Part shown: positions 41,777 to 51,382 of the stretch, in pieces | Position numbering within the stretch: position 1 is the stretch's first letter | Layout: every line of letters begins with the position of its first letter | Source: an uncultured Pelagibacteraceae bacterium | GTDB lineage: Bacteria > Pseudomonadota > Alphaproteobacteria > Pelagibacterales > Pelagibacteraceae | Assembly: GCA_902581795.1 (NCBI GenBank) | Contig: CACHPL010000001.1 | Location: 1-64,000 of the forward strand | DNA: 64,000 nucleotides | Direction: 5' to 3' | Notes under the pieces: model-generated | Seen by the model: only the letters and a program-made list of their open reading frames with translations | What the model was told of the DNA's origin: nothing | Database searches by the model: none | Made by a program: the position numbers and the translations under genes

Positions 41777-44700
41777 TTAAAAAGTTATTTTTTTAACATA
41801 TTCTTTATTTTTAATATGATTAAAGGTAGTAAAATCAAATTTTCGAGGTTTTTTAAGCGAAAATGTAAAGATTTTGGGGCTTTTTTTTATTTTTATTTTA
41901 ATTTGCGTATTCCCGTTCTCATTTAATATAGATTTAATTTTTTCTAAATTCGCTTCCTCATTAATTTCAATAACGACTTTTTCATAAATTTTTTTAAAAA
42001 AATCTGAAAGAGGTATAATATTTTTTATATTTATTCTTTTGGTACTTGTATTGCTTGCTAGATTTTCTTTTTGCAAAGTTAAAATAAATGAATTAGCTGC
42101 TTTTAAAATATTCCTATTTGATATTAATAAGTCAGAAAATATGAATAATTCAAATTCACTTTTCAAATCACTGAATTTAATTATTGCGAATGGTGTTCCT
42201 TTTGAACTTTTCTTTTCTTGAATTGACATAATTGTTCCAGCAACAACAGCATTGCTGGTTGTTCCATTAATAAAATTATCAAAAGATATTACGTTGGACG
42301 TTTCAAAATGATCTTTATAAATATTAAGAGGATGATCAGACATATAAAAACCAATTGACTGAAATTCACCCATTAACTTTTCGTTAGACGACCAATGTTT
42401 ATTTTCTTCTAAGTGAAAATCTGAGCTCCTTTTTTCAAGACCATCGGAAAAAAGATTGTTTTGCTTACTTAATTTGTCTTCGAATATTTTTTTGTTTGTC
42501 TGAATTAATTTTGGAATTAACTCAAACAGCGCCTTTCTATTTGGCTCTAATGAATCAAAAGCACCAGCTTTAACCAGGCCTTCTAGTTGTAATTTATTAA
42601 TATTTTTAGGATCAGCTCTATTAATAAAGTCACTCAAATTTTTAAAGACTCCGTTTTTATCTCTTTCTCTAATAATATTTGAGATAGCCTCATAGCCAAC
42701 GCTTTTAATTCCTGAGAGAGAGTAATAAATCTTATTATTTTCGGCTTTAAAGTCGGGAAAACATTTGTTTATATCGGGTCTTACAATATCAACCTTCAAT
42801 CTTTTTAATTCTTCAACATATTCTCTTAATTTGTCGGTGCTTGATAATTCCGAAGACATTGAAGCGGCGATAAAATCTTCTTTGTGATAGTATTTTAAAT
42901 AAGCTGTTTGATATGCTATCAAGGCATAAGCTGCTGCGTGACTTTTATTGAAACCATATTCAGCAAATGGTTTTATTTTTTGAAAAATAAATAATGCTAT
43001 GTCTTTACTAATACCGTTGTTAATCGCTCCTTTTACAAATTTTTCTTCTTGTTTTTCAAGTTCTTTTCTTTTCTTTTTACCCATAGCTTTTCTTAAAATG
43101 TCAGCCTCACCAGCGGTAAAACCAGCTAGAACTTGGGCTATTTGCATAACTTGTTCTTGATAAATAATTATTCCGTAAGTTGGTTTTAATATTTTTTCTA
43201 AACTCTCGTGTATATAATCAGGTTTTCTTATTCCATTCTTACACTCGTTATATAATGGTATATTATTCATCGGTCCAGGTCTGTATAACGCAACCAAAGC
43301 AATTATATCTTCAAATTCGGTAGGACGCATTTGTTTTAATGAAACTCTTACTCCAGAACTTTCCAATTGAAACAGGCCGGTAGTTTCACCGGTAGAAAGC
43401 ATTTGAAAGATATTTTGATCATTTAAAGAGATTTTTTCTATATCTATATTTATATTTTTATTTTTTAAATTTTTTATAGTTTTGGAAATGACCGTTAAAG
43501 TTTTCAAACCTAGTAAATCAAATTTTACTAATCCGTAATTTTCAGATGATCTCATGTCAAATTGAGTAGATGGTAAAAGGAAATCTGATCCACTATCTCT
43601 GTACATTGGCACTTCCTCTGACAACTTTTCTCCTGCAATTACTACTCCAGCAGCATGAGTTGCAAGGTTTCTATTTAGACCTTCAAGTTTTAGCGAGAGC
43701 TCAATCAATTTTTTAACTTTGGGATTACTTTTCTGCTCTTCACTTATTCGTGGTTCACGTGCTATAGACTCTTGCAAGCTTAACGGTCTTGAGGGGTCGA
43801 ATGGAACCATTTTACAAATTTTATCGACTTGGCTGTAAGGAAGACCTATCACTCTACCAATATCTCTCAAAGCCATTCTAGCCTTCAGTTTTCCAAAAGT
43901 TATTATATGTGCGACACCACCTTTGTATTTTGACTGAAGATATTTAAAGACCAAATCTCTTTTTTCTTCACAAAAATCAATATCAAAATCAGGCATAGAT
44001 ATTCTGTCAGGATTTAAAAATCTTTCAAAAATTAGTCCAAAATGAATAGGGTCAAGGTCAGTTATATCTAAAGAATATGCAACTAAAGAACCGGCACCGG
44101 AGCCTCTACCTGGACCAACGGGTATATTATTTTTTTTAGCCCACTTAATGTAATCAGAGACGATTAAAAAATATCCAGCGTAATTCATTTTATTTATAAT
44201 GTTGATTTCGTGATTAAGTCTATCTTGGTAAATTTTAGTAATTTCAATTCTTTTATTCTCAGGGTGATTTTTAAAAATAAAATTTTTTAGTCTATTTTCT
44301 AACCCTATTTTGGATTGCGATAAAAGCTCCTCATTTTCGCTTAGATTTCTTGAATCGCTTAGAGATGGTAAATTTGGTTTAGATTTATTAAGTTTAAAAG
44401 AAAATCTGAATGGAAAATTGTAATTATTTTCTAAGGCCTCAGGTATATCTTTGTAAATTTTTTCTAATTCTTCAGAGGATTTAAGATAGTGTTGATCGCT
44501 AAATCTTTTTCTATTTTTCTCATCAACATAGGTTTTTTGGCCAATACATAACAAAGCATCATGAGCCTCATACATGTCAGGATTGATGTAAAAGGTCTCT
44601 TGAGATGCAATTAATGGTATTTTATATTTTCTTGATAGACCCATAAATACATTTTCAATGATTTTTTCTCCTATATCATTGTGTCTTTGAATTTCAAAAT

Positions 44701-45196
44701 AAATAGAATTGGTAAAATATTTTTTTAAATCTAAAGAAATATTTTCAATTTCTTTTATTTTATTTTTTTTGATTAATTTTGAGTAAAGAGAATCTAATCC
44801 CCCACTTAAAACTATCAAGTCTTCATTATTTTTAAATAAATCTTCTATTAAACAATGTGGTTCTGAATTTTCTTTTACTTCCAAATAACTCTTTGATGAT
44901 AACTTGGTTAAATTTTGAAAACCTAGTTCCGTCTTTGCAAAGATTGGGAGTTTACCTATTATGTCTTTATATTTAAAATTAATTTGAGACCCTATAATAG
45001 GTTGTGTTCCAACTTTACTTATCTCTTCAGAAAACTCGAGTGCACCACAGAGATTAAAATTATCACTTAAACCAATAGATAAAATTTTATTTTCTTTACA
45101 ATAATCAGCTAAGTCCTCTATTTTTATTGCTCCTTCGCAAATAGAATATTGTGAATGTATTTTAAAATTTACAAATTTTGATCTACTCCTAGACAT
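41777..45196 (-). CDS. dnaE: DNA polymerase III alpha subunit
   Basis: Main replicative polymerase (C family), 1139 residues. The N-terminal PHP domain starts FKIHSQYSICEGA. The palm has PGRGSGAGSLVAYSLDITD and the catalytic acidic motif FLNPDRISMPDFDIDFCEEKR. Further on are the fingers (GLFQLESSGVRVSLKQMRP, YRPGPM), YGIIIYQEQVMQIAQVLAGF, the helix-hairpin-helix region, and a C-terminal OB fold (VVAGTIMSIQEKKSSKGTPFAI). It overlaps lolD by 8 bp, the usual lolCD-dnaE order of alphaproteobacteria. Confidence 0.97.
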   Translation of the reverse strand: MSRSRSKFVNFKIHSQYSICEGAIKIEDLADYCKENKILSIGLSDNFNLCGALEFSEEISKVGTQPIIGSQINFKYKDIIGKLPIFAKTELGFQNLTKLSSKSYLEVKENSEPHCLIEDLFKNNEDLIVLSGGLDSLYSKLIKKNKIKEIENISLDLKKYFTNSIYFEIQRHNDIGEKIIENVFMGLSRKYKIPLIASQETFYINPDMYEAHDALLCIGQKTYVDEKNRKRFSDQHYLKSSEELEKIYKDIPEALENNYNFPFRFSFKLNKSKPNLPSLSDSRNLSENEELLSQSKIGLENRLKNFIFKNHPENKRIEITKIYQDRLNHEINIINKMNYAGYFLIVSDYIKWAKKNNIPVGPGRGSGAGSLVAYSLDITDLDPIHFGLIFERFLNPDRISMPDFDIDFCEEKRDLVFKYLQSKYKGGVAHIITFGKLKARMALRDIGRVIGLPYSQVDKICKMVPFDPSRPLSLQESIAREPRISEEQKSNPKVKKLIELSLKLEGLNRNLATHAAGVVIAGEKLSEEVPMYRDSGSDFLLPSTQFDMRSSENYGLVKFDLLGLKTLTVISKTIKNLKNKNINIDIEKISLNDQNIFQMLSTGETTGLFQLESSGVRVSLKQMRPTEFEDIIALVALYRPGPMNNIPLYNECKNGIRKPDYIHESLEKILKPTYGIIIYQEQVMQIAQVLAGFTAGEADILRKAMGKKKRKELEKQEEKFVKGAINNGISKDIALFIFQKIKPFAEYGFNKSHAAAYALIAYQTAYLKYYHKEDFIAASMSSELSSTDKLREYVEELKRLKVDIVRPDINKCFPDFKAENNKIYYSLSGIKSVGYEAISNIIRERDKNGVFKNLSDFINRADPKNINKLQLEGLVKAGAFDSLEPNRKALFELIPKLIQTNKKIFEDKLSKQNNLFSDGLEKRSSDFHLEENKHWSSNEKLMGEFQSIGFYMSDHPLNIYKDHFETSNVISFDNFINGTTSNAVVAGTIMSIQEKKSSKGTPFAIIKFSDLKSEFELFIFSDLLISNRNILKAANSFILTLQKENLASNTSTKRINIKNIIPLSDFFKKIYEKVVIEINEEANLEKIKSILNENGNTQIKIKIKKSPKIFTFSLKKPRKFDFTTFNHIKNKEYVKKITF

Positions 45197-45872
45197 TAAC
45201 TCTTTTTATAACACCATTGACGAGGCTTAAAGTATAATCCGCCTTTCGAGCTAATTCTCTATTATGAGTTGCAATAAGTATTGTTTTATTTTTTTCTTTC
45301 AATTTTAAAAAATAAGAAAAAACTTCTCTTGATGTCTCATAATCCAAATTACCTGTTGGTTCATCTGCTAAAATAATTTTTGTTTCTGACGCTATAGATC
45401 TAGCTATTGCAACTCTCTGTTGTTCGCCTCCGGATAAATCTGAAGGAAGATGATTTAATCTATGGTGAAGATTTACCTGGTCTAAAATTTTTGATGCTTT
45501 ATTAATTGAAGCTTTATAATTTTGATTTCTTATAATCAATGGAATGGCTACATTTTCTAATGCTGTGAAATCCGCGAGCAAATTATTATTTTGAAATATT
45601 ATAGATATATTGTCTCTGATTAATTTATTCTTTTTATCCTCATCTATGTCTTTAGTTAAATTACCAAATACTTTAAGTTTTCCATGGGTTGGTTTATCTA
45701 AAAGGGCAATTAAATGTAGAAAAGTTGATTTTCCTGAGCCCGATGGACCAATAAGAGCGATTAATTTTCCACTCTCAATGTTTAAACTGACATTTTTAAG
45801 AACTTTAATAACTGTATTGTTATTTTTAAATTCCTTTTTTAAATTTTTAATTTCTATTAAATTTTTACTCAT
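45189..45872 (-). CDS. lolD: Lipoprotein-releasing ABC transporter ATP-binding protein
   Basis: ATPase of the Lol system, which extracts outer-membrane lipoproteins from the inner membrane. It has 227 residues. Walker A is GPSGSGKST (near 42-50), the ABC signature is LSGGEQQRVAIARS, Walker B is ILADEPTGNLD, and the H-loop is ATHN. It overlaps lolC/E and dnaE by 8 bp each. It belongs to the MacB/LolD subgroup, and the neighbouring permease decides the assignment. Confidence 0.94.
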   Translation of the reverse strand: MSKNLIEIKNLKKEFKNNNTVIKVLKNVSLNIESGKLIALIGPSGSGKSTFLHLIALLDKPTHGKLKVFGNLTKDIDEDKKNKLIRDNISIIFQNNNLLADFTALENVAIPLIIRNQNYKASINKASKILDQVNLHHRLNHLPSDLSGGEQQRVAIARSIASETKIILADEPTGNLDYETSREVFSYFLKLKEKNKTILIATHNRELARKADYTLSLVNGVIKRVNV

Positions 45873-47100
45873 ATTTTAAAGCCTCAACAGGTTTGATTTT
45901 TGTTGCAGATATTGACGGAAGAAAAGACGAAATCGTTGTTATTATTATTGAAAAAAAAGATATTGATAAAATAGATTTTAAAGTTAATTCACTTGGAATT
46001 TCATTTAAAAAATAAATATCATTTGGAAAAATTTCTAAATTAAATGCTAATGATAAAAATTGTCTTATTTCCTCAATATAAATCGAAAAAGTAACACCTA
46101 ATCCAACTCCAAAAATTGTAGCAAAGAAACCAATTAAAAAACCTGTTAAGAAAAAAGACTTCATAATAGAATTTTTGGACAAACCAAGAGATCTTAAAAT
46201 TGCAATTTCTTTAGTTTTATTTTTTATAAGGATAGTAAGTCCTGAAATTATATTAAAGGCCGCAACAATAATAATTAATGTAAGTATTAAAAACATTACG
46301 TTTCGTTCAACTTTAAGAGCTGAAAAAAAGGATTTATTTATATCTGCCCATGAAAAAACATAAAAATTTTGATTCATATTTTGAATTTCATTTTTATAAA
46401 TCTTAACTTTGAGAGGATCTTTTAAAAAAATTTCAAGATTAATTTCATCTACATCTTTTTCAAAAAATGATAATGTATCACTTAAATTAAAAAAAATCAC
46501 ATTTCTATCAAAGTCATAAAGACCACTGCTAAAAACAGCGCCAATTTCATAATAGGACTGTTTGCTTGCAGAACCTAATGGAGTAGAAACTAATGTAGAT
46601 GACATAATGTTTATCTTGTCACCAACTACAACACCGAGTTCAATTGCCAATTGTTTTCCAATAATTATTTTTCCTTCATTAAAATCAGATAATTTTCCGT
46701 CTATTATATTATTATTTAAAAAGGTTATTTTTTTAATCTCTTGTTTCTCCAAACCTCTTATCAGGACTCCCTTTGCTGCGTTATTTAATAAAACAACTGC
46801 TTCACCGTTAAATGTTTTAATTAAAAGAATTTCTTCTTGATAATAAGATTTTAATTTTTTATAAAATTTATCATTTATTTTTTCATTATATGGTTTTATT
46901 GTTATGTGTGAGTTAAAACCTAATATTTTCTCTGTTAATTCCGATCTAAATCCATTCATTACAGACATTACAATTATTAATATTGCAACGCCCAGCATAA
47001 TTCCTATGAAAGAAAACAAAGAGATTACTTTTAAAAAACCCTCCTTTTTTTTAGGTTTTAAATTTCTTATTGTTATTAATTTTTCTATTGTAGTAAACAA
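45865..47100 (-). CDS. Lipoprotein-releasing ABC transporter permease (LolC/LolE type)
   Basis: Inner-membrane permease with 411 residues. One N-terminal transmembrane helix (about 22-48) is followed by a large periplasmic domain (about 50-265) and three C-terminal helices in an FtsX-like domain (about 268-405). EIAILRSLGLSKNSIMKSFFLTG is the typical coupling region. Only one LolC/E-type gene is present, which fits alphaproteobacteria that use a single hybrid (LolF-like) permease as a homodimer. It is 1 bp after proS and overlaps lolD. Confidence 0.9.
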   Translation of the reverse strand: MFTTIEKLITIRNLKPKKKEGFLKVISLFSFIGIMLGVAILIIVMSVMNGFRSELTEKILGFNSHITIKPYNEKINDKFYKKLKSYYQEEILLIKTFNGEAVVLLNNAAKGVLIRGLEKQEIKKITFLNNNIIDGKLSDFNEGKIIIGKQLAIELGVVVGDKINIMSSTLVSTPLGSASKQSYYEIGAVFSSGLYDFDRNVIFFNLSDTLSFFEKDVDEINLEIFLKDPLKVKIYKNEIQNMNQNFYVFSWADINKSFFSALKVERNVMFLILTLIIIVAAFNIISGLTILIKNKTKEIAILRSLGLSKNSIMKSFFLTGFLIGFFATIFGVGLGVTFSIYIEEIRQFLSLAFNLEIFPNDIYFLNEIPSELTLKSILSISFFSIIITTISSFLPSISATKIKPVEALKYE

Positions 47101-47101
47101 T

Positions 47102-48415
47102 TTATTTTTTTAAAATTTTAATAATTTTGTTAATATCAGTTATTTCTGCTTCTTTATCAGATTCTTTAAATTCAAACTTATCTTGAGTTATTTTTGAACC
47201 AATTATAATTTGATAGGGAATTCCTAAGAGATCATGTTTTTTAAATTTATTTGTTATACTTTCTTCAATATCATCTAATAATACATCAATACCTTTGTTT
47301 CTTAGGTCGTTATAAACTTTTAAAGCTTTCTCAAGATTTGACATATCTTTTTTATTTATAGATGGAATTATAACAACATCAAAAGGAGCTACTGATTTTG
47401 GCCATTTCATTTTATCATTTACATATTTAGCTTCAATAATTGCCGCAACCAATCTAGACACACCAACACCATAAGATCCCATTTTAACAAAAGTCTTTTT
47501 TCCGTCCTTGCTATCTACTGTGCAGTTCATTGGTTTAGAATATTTGTCGCCAAAATAAAATATATGACCGACTTCAATACCTTTAGTCTCTAATTGGTCT
47601 CCTTTATTTACTTTTTTATTAAAATCTTCTTGATTAAATTTATCATCAGTTACAGCATAAAATTTAGAGAAGTCATCTCTCATTTTTTTTAATGAGTTTG
47701 AATCGTTTGAGTATTTATCAGTTGAAATATTAAATATTCTTTTGTCAGTGTAGATTTTACTTTCACCAGTGTCAGCTAGAATTATGAATTCATGAGATAA
47801 ATCACCGCCAATTGGTCCTGTTTCAGCTTTCATTGGTATCGAACGCAAACCAAGACGCTTAAACGTTTTTAAGTATGCATAAAACATTTTATTATATGAC
47901 AAAACAGCCTCATTTTCATTTAAATCAAAGGAGTAAGCGTCTTTCATATAAAACTCCCTACATCTCATTACACCAAATCTTGGTCTAAGTTCATCTCTAA
48001 ACTTCCACTGAATATGGTAAAAAATTTGAGGCAATAATTTGTATGATTTAACAGATGATCTAAATATTTCTGTGATTTGCTCTTCGTTGGTAGGACCATA
48101 GAGCATCTCTCGGTTTTGCCTGTCTGAAATTCTAAGCATTTCTTCACCATAATCGTCATATCTTCCACTTTCCTTCCAAATATCAGAAGATTGTATAGTT
48201 GGCATTAACATCTCTTGAGCTCCTATATTGTTTTGCTCTTCTCTGACTATTTTTTCGATTTTTTTCATTACTTTAAAACCCAAAGGTAACCATGAATATA
48301 TACCCGCGGATGATTGTCTTATCATTCCAGTCCTCAACATAAGTTGGTGTGATTTAATTTTTGCTTCCGCAGGTAAATCTTTAGTAATTGGAATGAATAG
48401 TTTTGATAAAAGCAT
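47102..48415 (-). CDS. proS: Prolyl-tRNA synthetase (short, editing-domain-free form)
   Basis: Class II synthetase charging tRNA-Pro. It has 437 residues, about 130 fewer than E. coli ProRS. Motif 2 (WKFRDELRPRFGVMRCREFYMKDAYSF) runs straight on to GPIGGDLSHEFI without the INS editing domain, as known for alphaproteobacterial enzymes. Motif 3 is GSYGVGVSRLVAAI, followed by the C-terminal anticodon-binding domain. Mischarged Ala-tRNA-Pro would need a separate deacylase. It starts on the last base of the rnj stop. Confidence 0.95.
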   Translation of the reverse strand: MLLSKLFIPITKDLPAEAKIKSHQLMLRTGMIRQSSAGIYSWLPLGFKVMKKIEKIVREEQNNIGAQEMLMPTIQSSDIWKESGRYDDYGEEMLRISDRQNREMLYGPTNEEQITEIFRSSVKSYKLLPQIFYHIQWKFRDELRPRFGVMRCREFYMKDAYSFDLNENEAVLSYNKMFYAYLKTFKRLGLRSIPMKAETGPIGGDLSHEFIILADTGESKIYTDKRIFNISTDKYSNDSNSLKKMRDDFSKFYAVTDDKFNQEDFNKKVNKGDQLETKGIEVGHIFYFGDKYSKPMNCTVDSKDGKKTFVKMGSYGVGVSRLVAAIIEAKYVNDKMKWPKSVAPFDVVIIPSINKKDMSNLEKALKVYNDLRNKGIDVLLDDIEESITNKFKKHDLLGIPYQIIIGSKITQDKFEFKESDKEAEITDINKIIKILKK

Positions 48416-50076
48416 TATATCCTAGTTATATTTATATTTGTATAAGGTTTTTTGCCAGTTTTATCTTTAATTATTTTTCTACAGTTCTGTTTAATCGAGT
48501 CGATTAAGTTTTTTTCTTGATTTTTATTTTGTATAGAAAAAGAACGACATGTGTTAAAAATATTATCTTCCATTTCAAAAATAATCTTATCATCAAAGGT
48601 TCTTTCGGGTATTCCTCTATAAGATATAACGGGTCTATTGAGTTTGCCGTTATTATTTAAAATCAAGGTAATTTCCAGGTATCCATTTTGGGACAAGTTT
48701 CTTCTTTCTTTGATAGATTGCGAATTTTCTCCTACCGCAACACTTCCGTCCAAATACATTCTTCCAGATGGAGCTTTGTCAATAATTTGTGGGTTTTCAC
48801 CTGGAGAAATTCTTACAATATCACCATCCTCTACTCTAAGAGAATGAGGTATCTGCATTTCCTTCGCAAATTTAATATGCTCATTCATGTGTCTATGTTC
48901 GCCGTGAACAGGAATTATTGACCTAGGTTTGACCCAATTATACATATCTTTTAAATCATCTCTATTAGGATGGCCAGAGACATGCACAAAATCAGTTTCT
49001 TCTGTAACAAGCTCTACTTCTTGTTTTACAATATCGTTGTGTAAAGAATAAAGTTTTTTTTCATTTCCAGGGATAATTTTTGAAGAAAATATTATTGTAT
49101 CCCCTTTTTCGATGAAAACATCGGGATGAATACCTTTGATTATACGTTTCATAGCTCCCATTGGCTCTCCTTGGCTGCCTGTACATAAGTAGACCATCTT
49201 TTCTCTTGGTATATTTTTTGAGTCTCTAGGATCAATAGGATCTTTAACATTATTTAAATAACCGCATTGTTTAGCGGCTTTGAAAATCCTATGCATTGAT
49301 CTTCCAACTAAAGATACTTCTCTGTTAATTTTTTCAGCACAATAAAAAACACTTTCCATTCTTGCAACATTAGAAGCAAATGATGTCACAATAATTTTTT
49401 TTGATTTTAATGACATAATTTTTAATAAACTTTCTCTAACATCAGACTCTGAACCGGCTCTACCGGGATTAAATATATTTGTAGAGTCACAAATCATTGC
49501 TAGTACTTTGTCGTCACCAATTTCTTTTAATTTTTTTTCATTTATTTTATCTCCAATCAATGGGTTGGGGTCCACTTTCCAATCACCAGTATGAAGAATG
49601 TATCCGTCTGGAGTTTTGATGATTAATCCATTAGGTTCTAAAATCGAGTGTGTTAAGGTTACAAATTCTATTTCAAATGGACCAAGTTTAATGTTTCCAT
49701 TTAATTTAACAATTTTAAGATTTGCTGTTATATCAATTTTTTTTTCTCTAAACTTTTCCTTAATCAAAACTGCAGTAAAAGGTGTAGCATATATATTACA
49801 CTTAAGATCAGGCCATATGTGTGAAATCGCTCCAATGTGATCTTCATGAGCATGGGTCAATATGATTCCCAACAAATCTTTTTTTTTGTCTATTATAAAA
49901 CCTGGATCTGGATATATAAGATCAACACCAGGTATTGAGTCATCCGCAAAACTAACGCCTGTATCAACTATGATCCATTTTTGATCTTCATCGTTACCGT
50001 AGGCGTATAAATTCATATTTCCTCCAATTTCACCAGATCCACCTAACGGACAAAAAATTAATTCATCTTTGCTCAT
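48415..50076 (-). CDS. rnj: Ribonuclease J
   Basis: Metallo-beta-lactamase/beta-CASP ribonuclease with 5'-3' exo and endo activity, central in mRNA decay and rRNA maturation. It has 553 residues. The zinc motif HAHEDH is at 75-80, with later ligands in LHTGDWKVD. Beta-CASP motifs include CDSTN, VTSFASNVARME, GSQGEPMGAM and HVSGHPNRDDLK. A C-terminal domain follows (about 450-553). It overlaps coaX by 4 bp and precedes proS directly. Confidence 0.95.
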   Translation of the reverse strand: MSKDELIFCPLGGSGEIGGNMNLYAYGNDEDQKWIIVDTGVSFADDSIPGVDLIYPDPGFIIDKKKDLLGIILTHAHEDHIGAISHIWPDLKCNIYATPFTAVLIKEKFREKKIDITANLKIVKLNGNIKLGPFEIEFVTLTHSILEPNGLIIKTPDGYILHTGDWKVDPNPLIGDKINEKKLKEIGDDKVLAMICDSTNIFNPGRAGSESDVRESLLKIMSLKSKKIIVTSFASNVARMESVFYCAEKINREVSLVGRSMHRIFKAAKQCGYLNNVKDPIDPRDSKNIPREKMVYLCTGSQGEPMGAMKRIIKGIHPDVFIEKGDTIIFSSKIIPGNEKKLYSLHNDIVKQEVELVTEETDFVHVSGHPNRDDLKDMYNWVKPRSIIPVHGEHRHMNEHIKFAKEMQIPHSLRVEDGDIVRISPGENPQIIDKAPSGRMYLDGSVAVGENSQSIKERRNLSQNGYLEITLILNNNGKLNRPVISYRGIPERTFDDKIIFEMEDNIFNTCRSFSIQNKNQEKNLIDSIKQNCRKIIKDKTGKKPYTNINITRI

Positions 50077-50834
50077 AAGAGAAGGTCTTTATAAATTTTT
50101 ATGATACCATGCATTGTAATATTATTTTCTATTTCTGCTTTTTTAATTAACCGATTTTTAAAAAAATAAGAATAACCACCAGTTAATATTATTTTGAAAT
50201 TAATGCCATTTTTTTTTATAACTTTTTTAAGTATATTGTTTATTAGCCCTTCATAACCCCAAAAAAAACCAGCGCTAAGAGCTTCGACTGTATTTTTTCC
50301 GTAATTACTTGGATATTTTTTCATATTAAGCTTTGGCAGAAGAGCGGTAGAAGAAAATAAATTGTCAATAGAAAGCTTAATTCCAGGAGCTATTACTCCA
50401 CCATCGTAAATTTTTTTTTTCTTTATGACGTCAAAAGTTGTAGCGGTGCCAAAATCAATAATTATACAGTTAGTATTATATTTATAAAAAGCCCCAATAG
50501 CATTTGCGATTCTATCTGATCCTAATTGAGAATATTTTGATACATTAAATTTCATTATTTTATTAAGCTTTAATTTTTTAATTTCAAAAACTTTATAATT
50601 TTTTTTGATTAATATTCTTGAAATTTTTTTAAAAACTTTTGGTACCACACTAGAAAAGAGTACTTTTTTATTAATATCTTTACTTTTTAAAATTTTTAAT
50701 ATATTTTTTTTTAAATTATTTTCCGAACCTAAGTTTTTTGTGTTAAATAAATAAATTTTTTTAATTTTAAAATTTTTATTTACTTTGCAGACTTTAATAT
50801 TAGTATTTCCAATATCAGCAATTATATAATTCAT
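50073..50834 (-). CDS. coaX: Type III pantothenate kinase
   Basis: First step of coenzyme A synthesis. The ASKHA-fold enzyme has 253 residues with phosphate-1 motif ADIGNTNIK (6-14, Asp7). GSDRIANAIGAFY and the DFGTATTFDVI motif (phosphate 2) follow, then GVIAPGIKLSID. It is very Lys/Ile-rich. It overlaps rnj and birA by 4 bp each; the order birA-coaX-rnj after nuoN is conserved in the class. Confidence 0.94.
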   Translation of the reverse strand: MNYIIADIGNTNIKVCKVNKNFKIKKIYLFNTKNLGSENNLKKNILKILKSKDINKKVLFSSVVPKVFKKISRILIKKNYKVFEIKKLKLNKIMKFNVSKYSQLGSDRIANAIGAFYKYNTNCIIIDFGTATTFDVIKKKKIYDGGVIAPGIKLSIDNLFSSTALLPKLNMKKYPSNYGKNTVEALSAGFFWGYEGLINNILKKVIKKNGINFKIILTGGYSYFFKNRLIKKAEIENNITMHGIIKIYKDLLL

Positions 50835-51382
50835 TTTGTTAATAAGCTTTTATTATATTTATAATTAAAAAAAAATTTTTCATAACTCTTTTTTAAATTA
50901 TTTAATATTGCTGTATTGTTGATATTTTTCTTGGACATCTCTGTTAGCGACGTTGATTTGAAGTTTTTAGTTATTGGTGATCTCGTGGTGTTTATTCCAA
51001 TACCTATAATTAAAAACATTTTTTTTTCATAATGTATCAATTCTTGCAATATACCACATACCTTCATATTTTTTATCAACAAATCATTTGGCCATTTTAT
51101 AGATACTTTTTGTGATGAATGCTCGGTAATTATTTTTTTTAAAATAATGGGATTTATTAGTGAAAATTCCTTAAAATTAGGCAAAGTTTTTTTTAGCTCA
51201 AAAAATATACTAGCAAAAAAATTTCCTTTGCATGATATCCATTTTCTACCCTTGGTTCCTCTGCCTTTTGTTTGCAAGTTAGAAAATATTATCCCTTGTA
51301 TTTTTTTTTTTGATCTGATCATTCTAATTGCTACGTCGTTTGTACTACTTACATAATTAAATTTAATAAGTTTTAATATCAT
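50831..51382 (-). CDS. birA: Biotin-[acetyl-CoA carboxylase] ligase (catalytic domain only)
   Basis: Attaches biotin to carboxyl-carrier proteins. The 183 residues carry the biotinyl-AMP loop KGRGTKGRKW (39-48), SIKWPNDLL with the catalytic Lys, KVCGILQEL and IGIGINT. There is no N-terminal helix-turn-helix and no SH3-like C-terminal domain, so it is the minimal enzyme and cannot act as a biotin repressor. It overlaps nuoN by 1 bp and coaX by 4 bp. Confidence 0.92.
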   Translation of the reverse strand: MILKLIKFNYVSSTNDVAIRMIRSKKKIQGIIFSNLQTKGRGTKGRKWISCKGNFFASIFFELKKTLPNFKEFSLINPIILKKIITEHSSQKVSIKWPNDLLIKNMKVCGILQELIHYEKKMFLIIGIGINTTRSPITKNFKSTSLTEMSKKNINNTAILNNLKKSYEKFFFNYKYNKSLLTK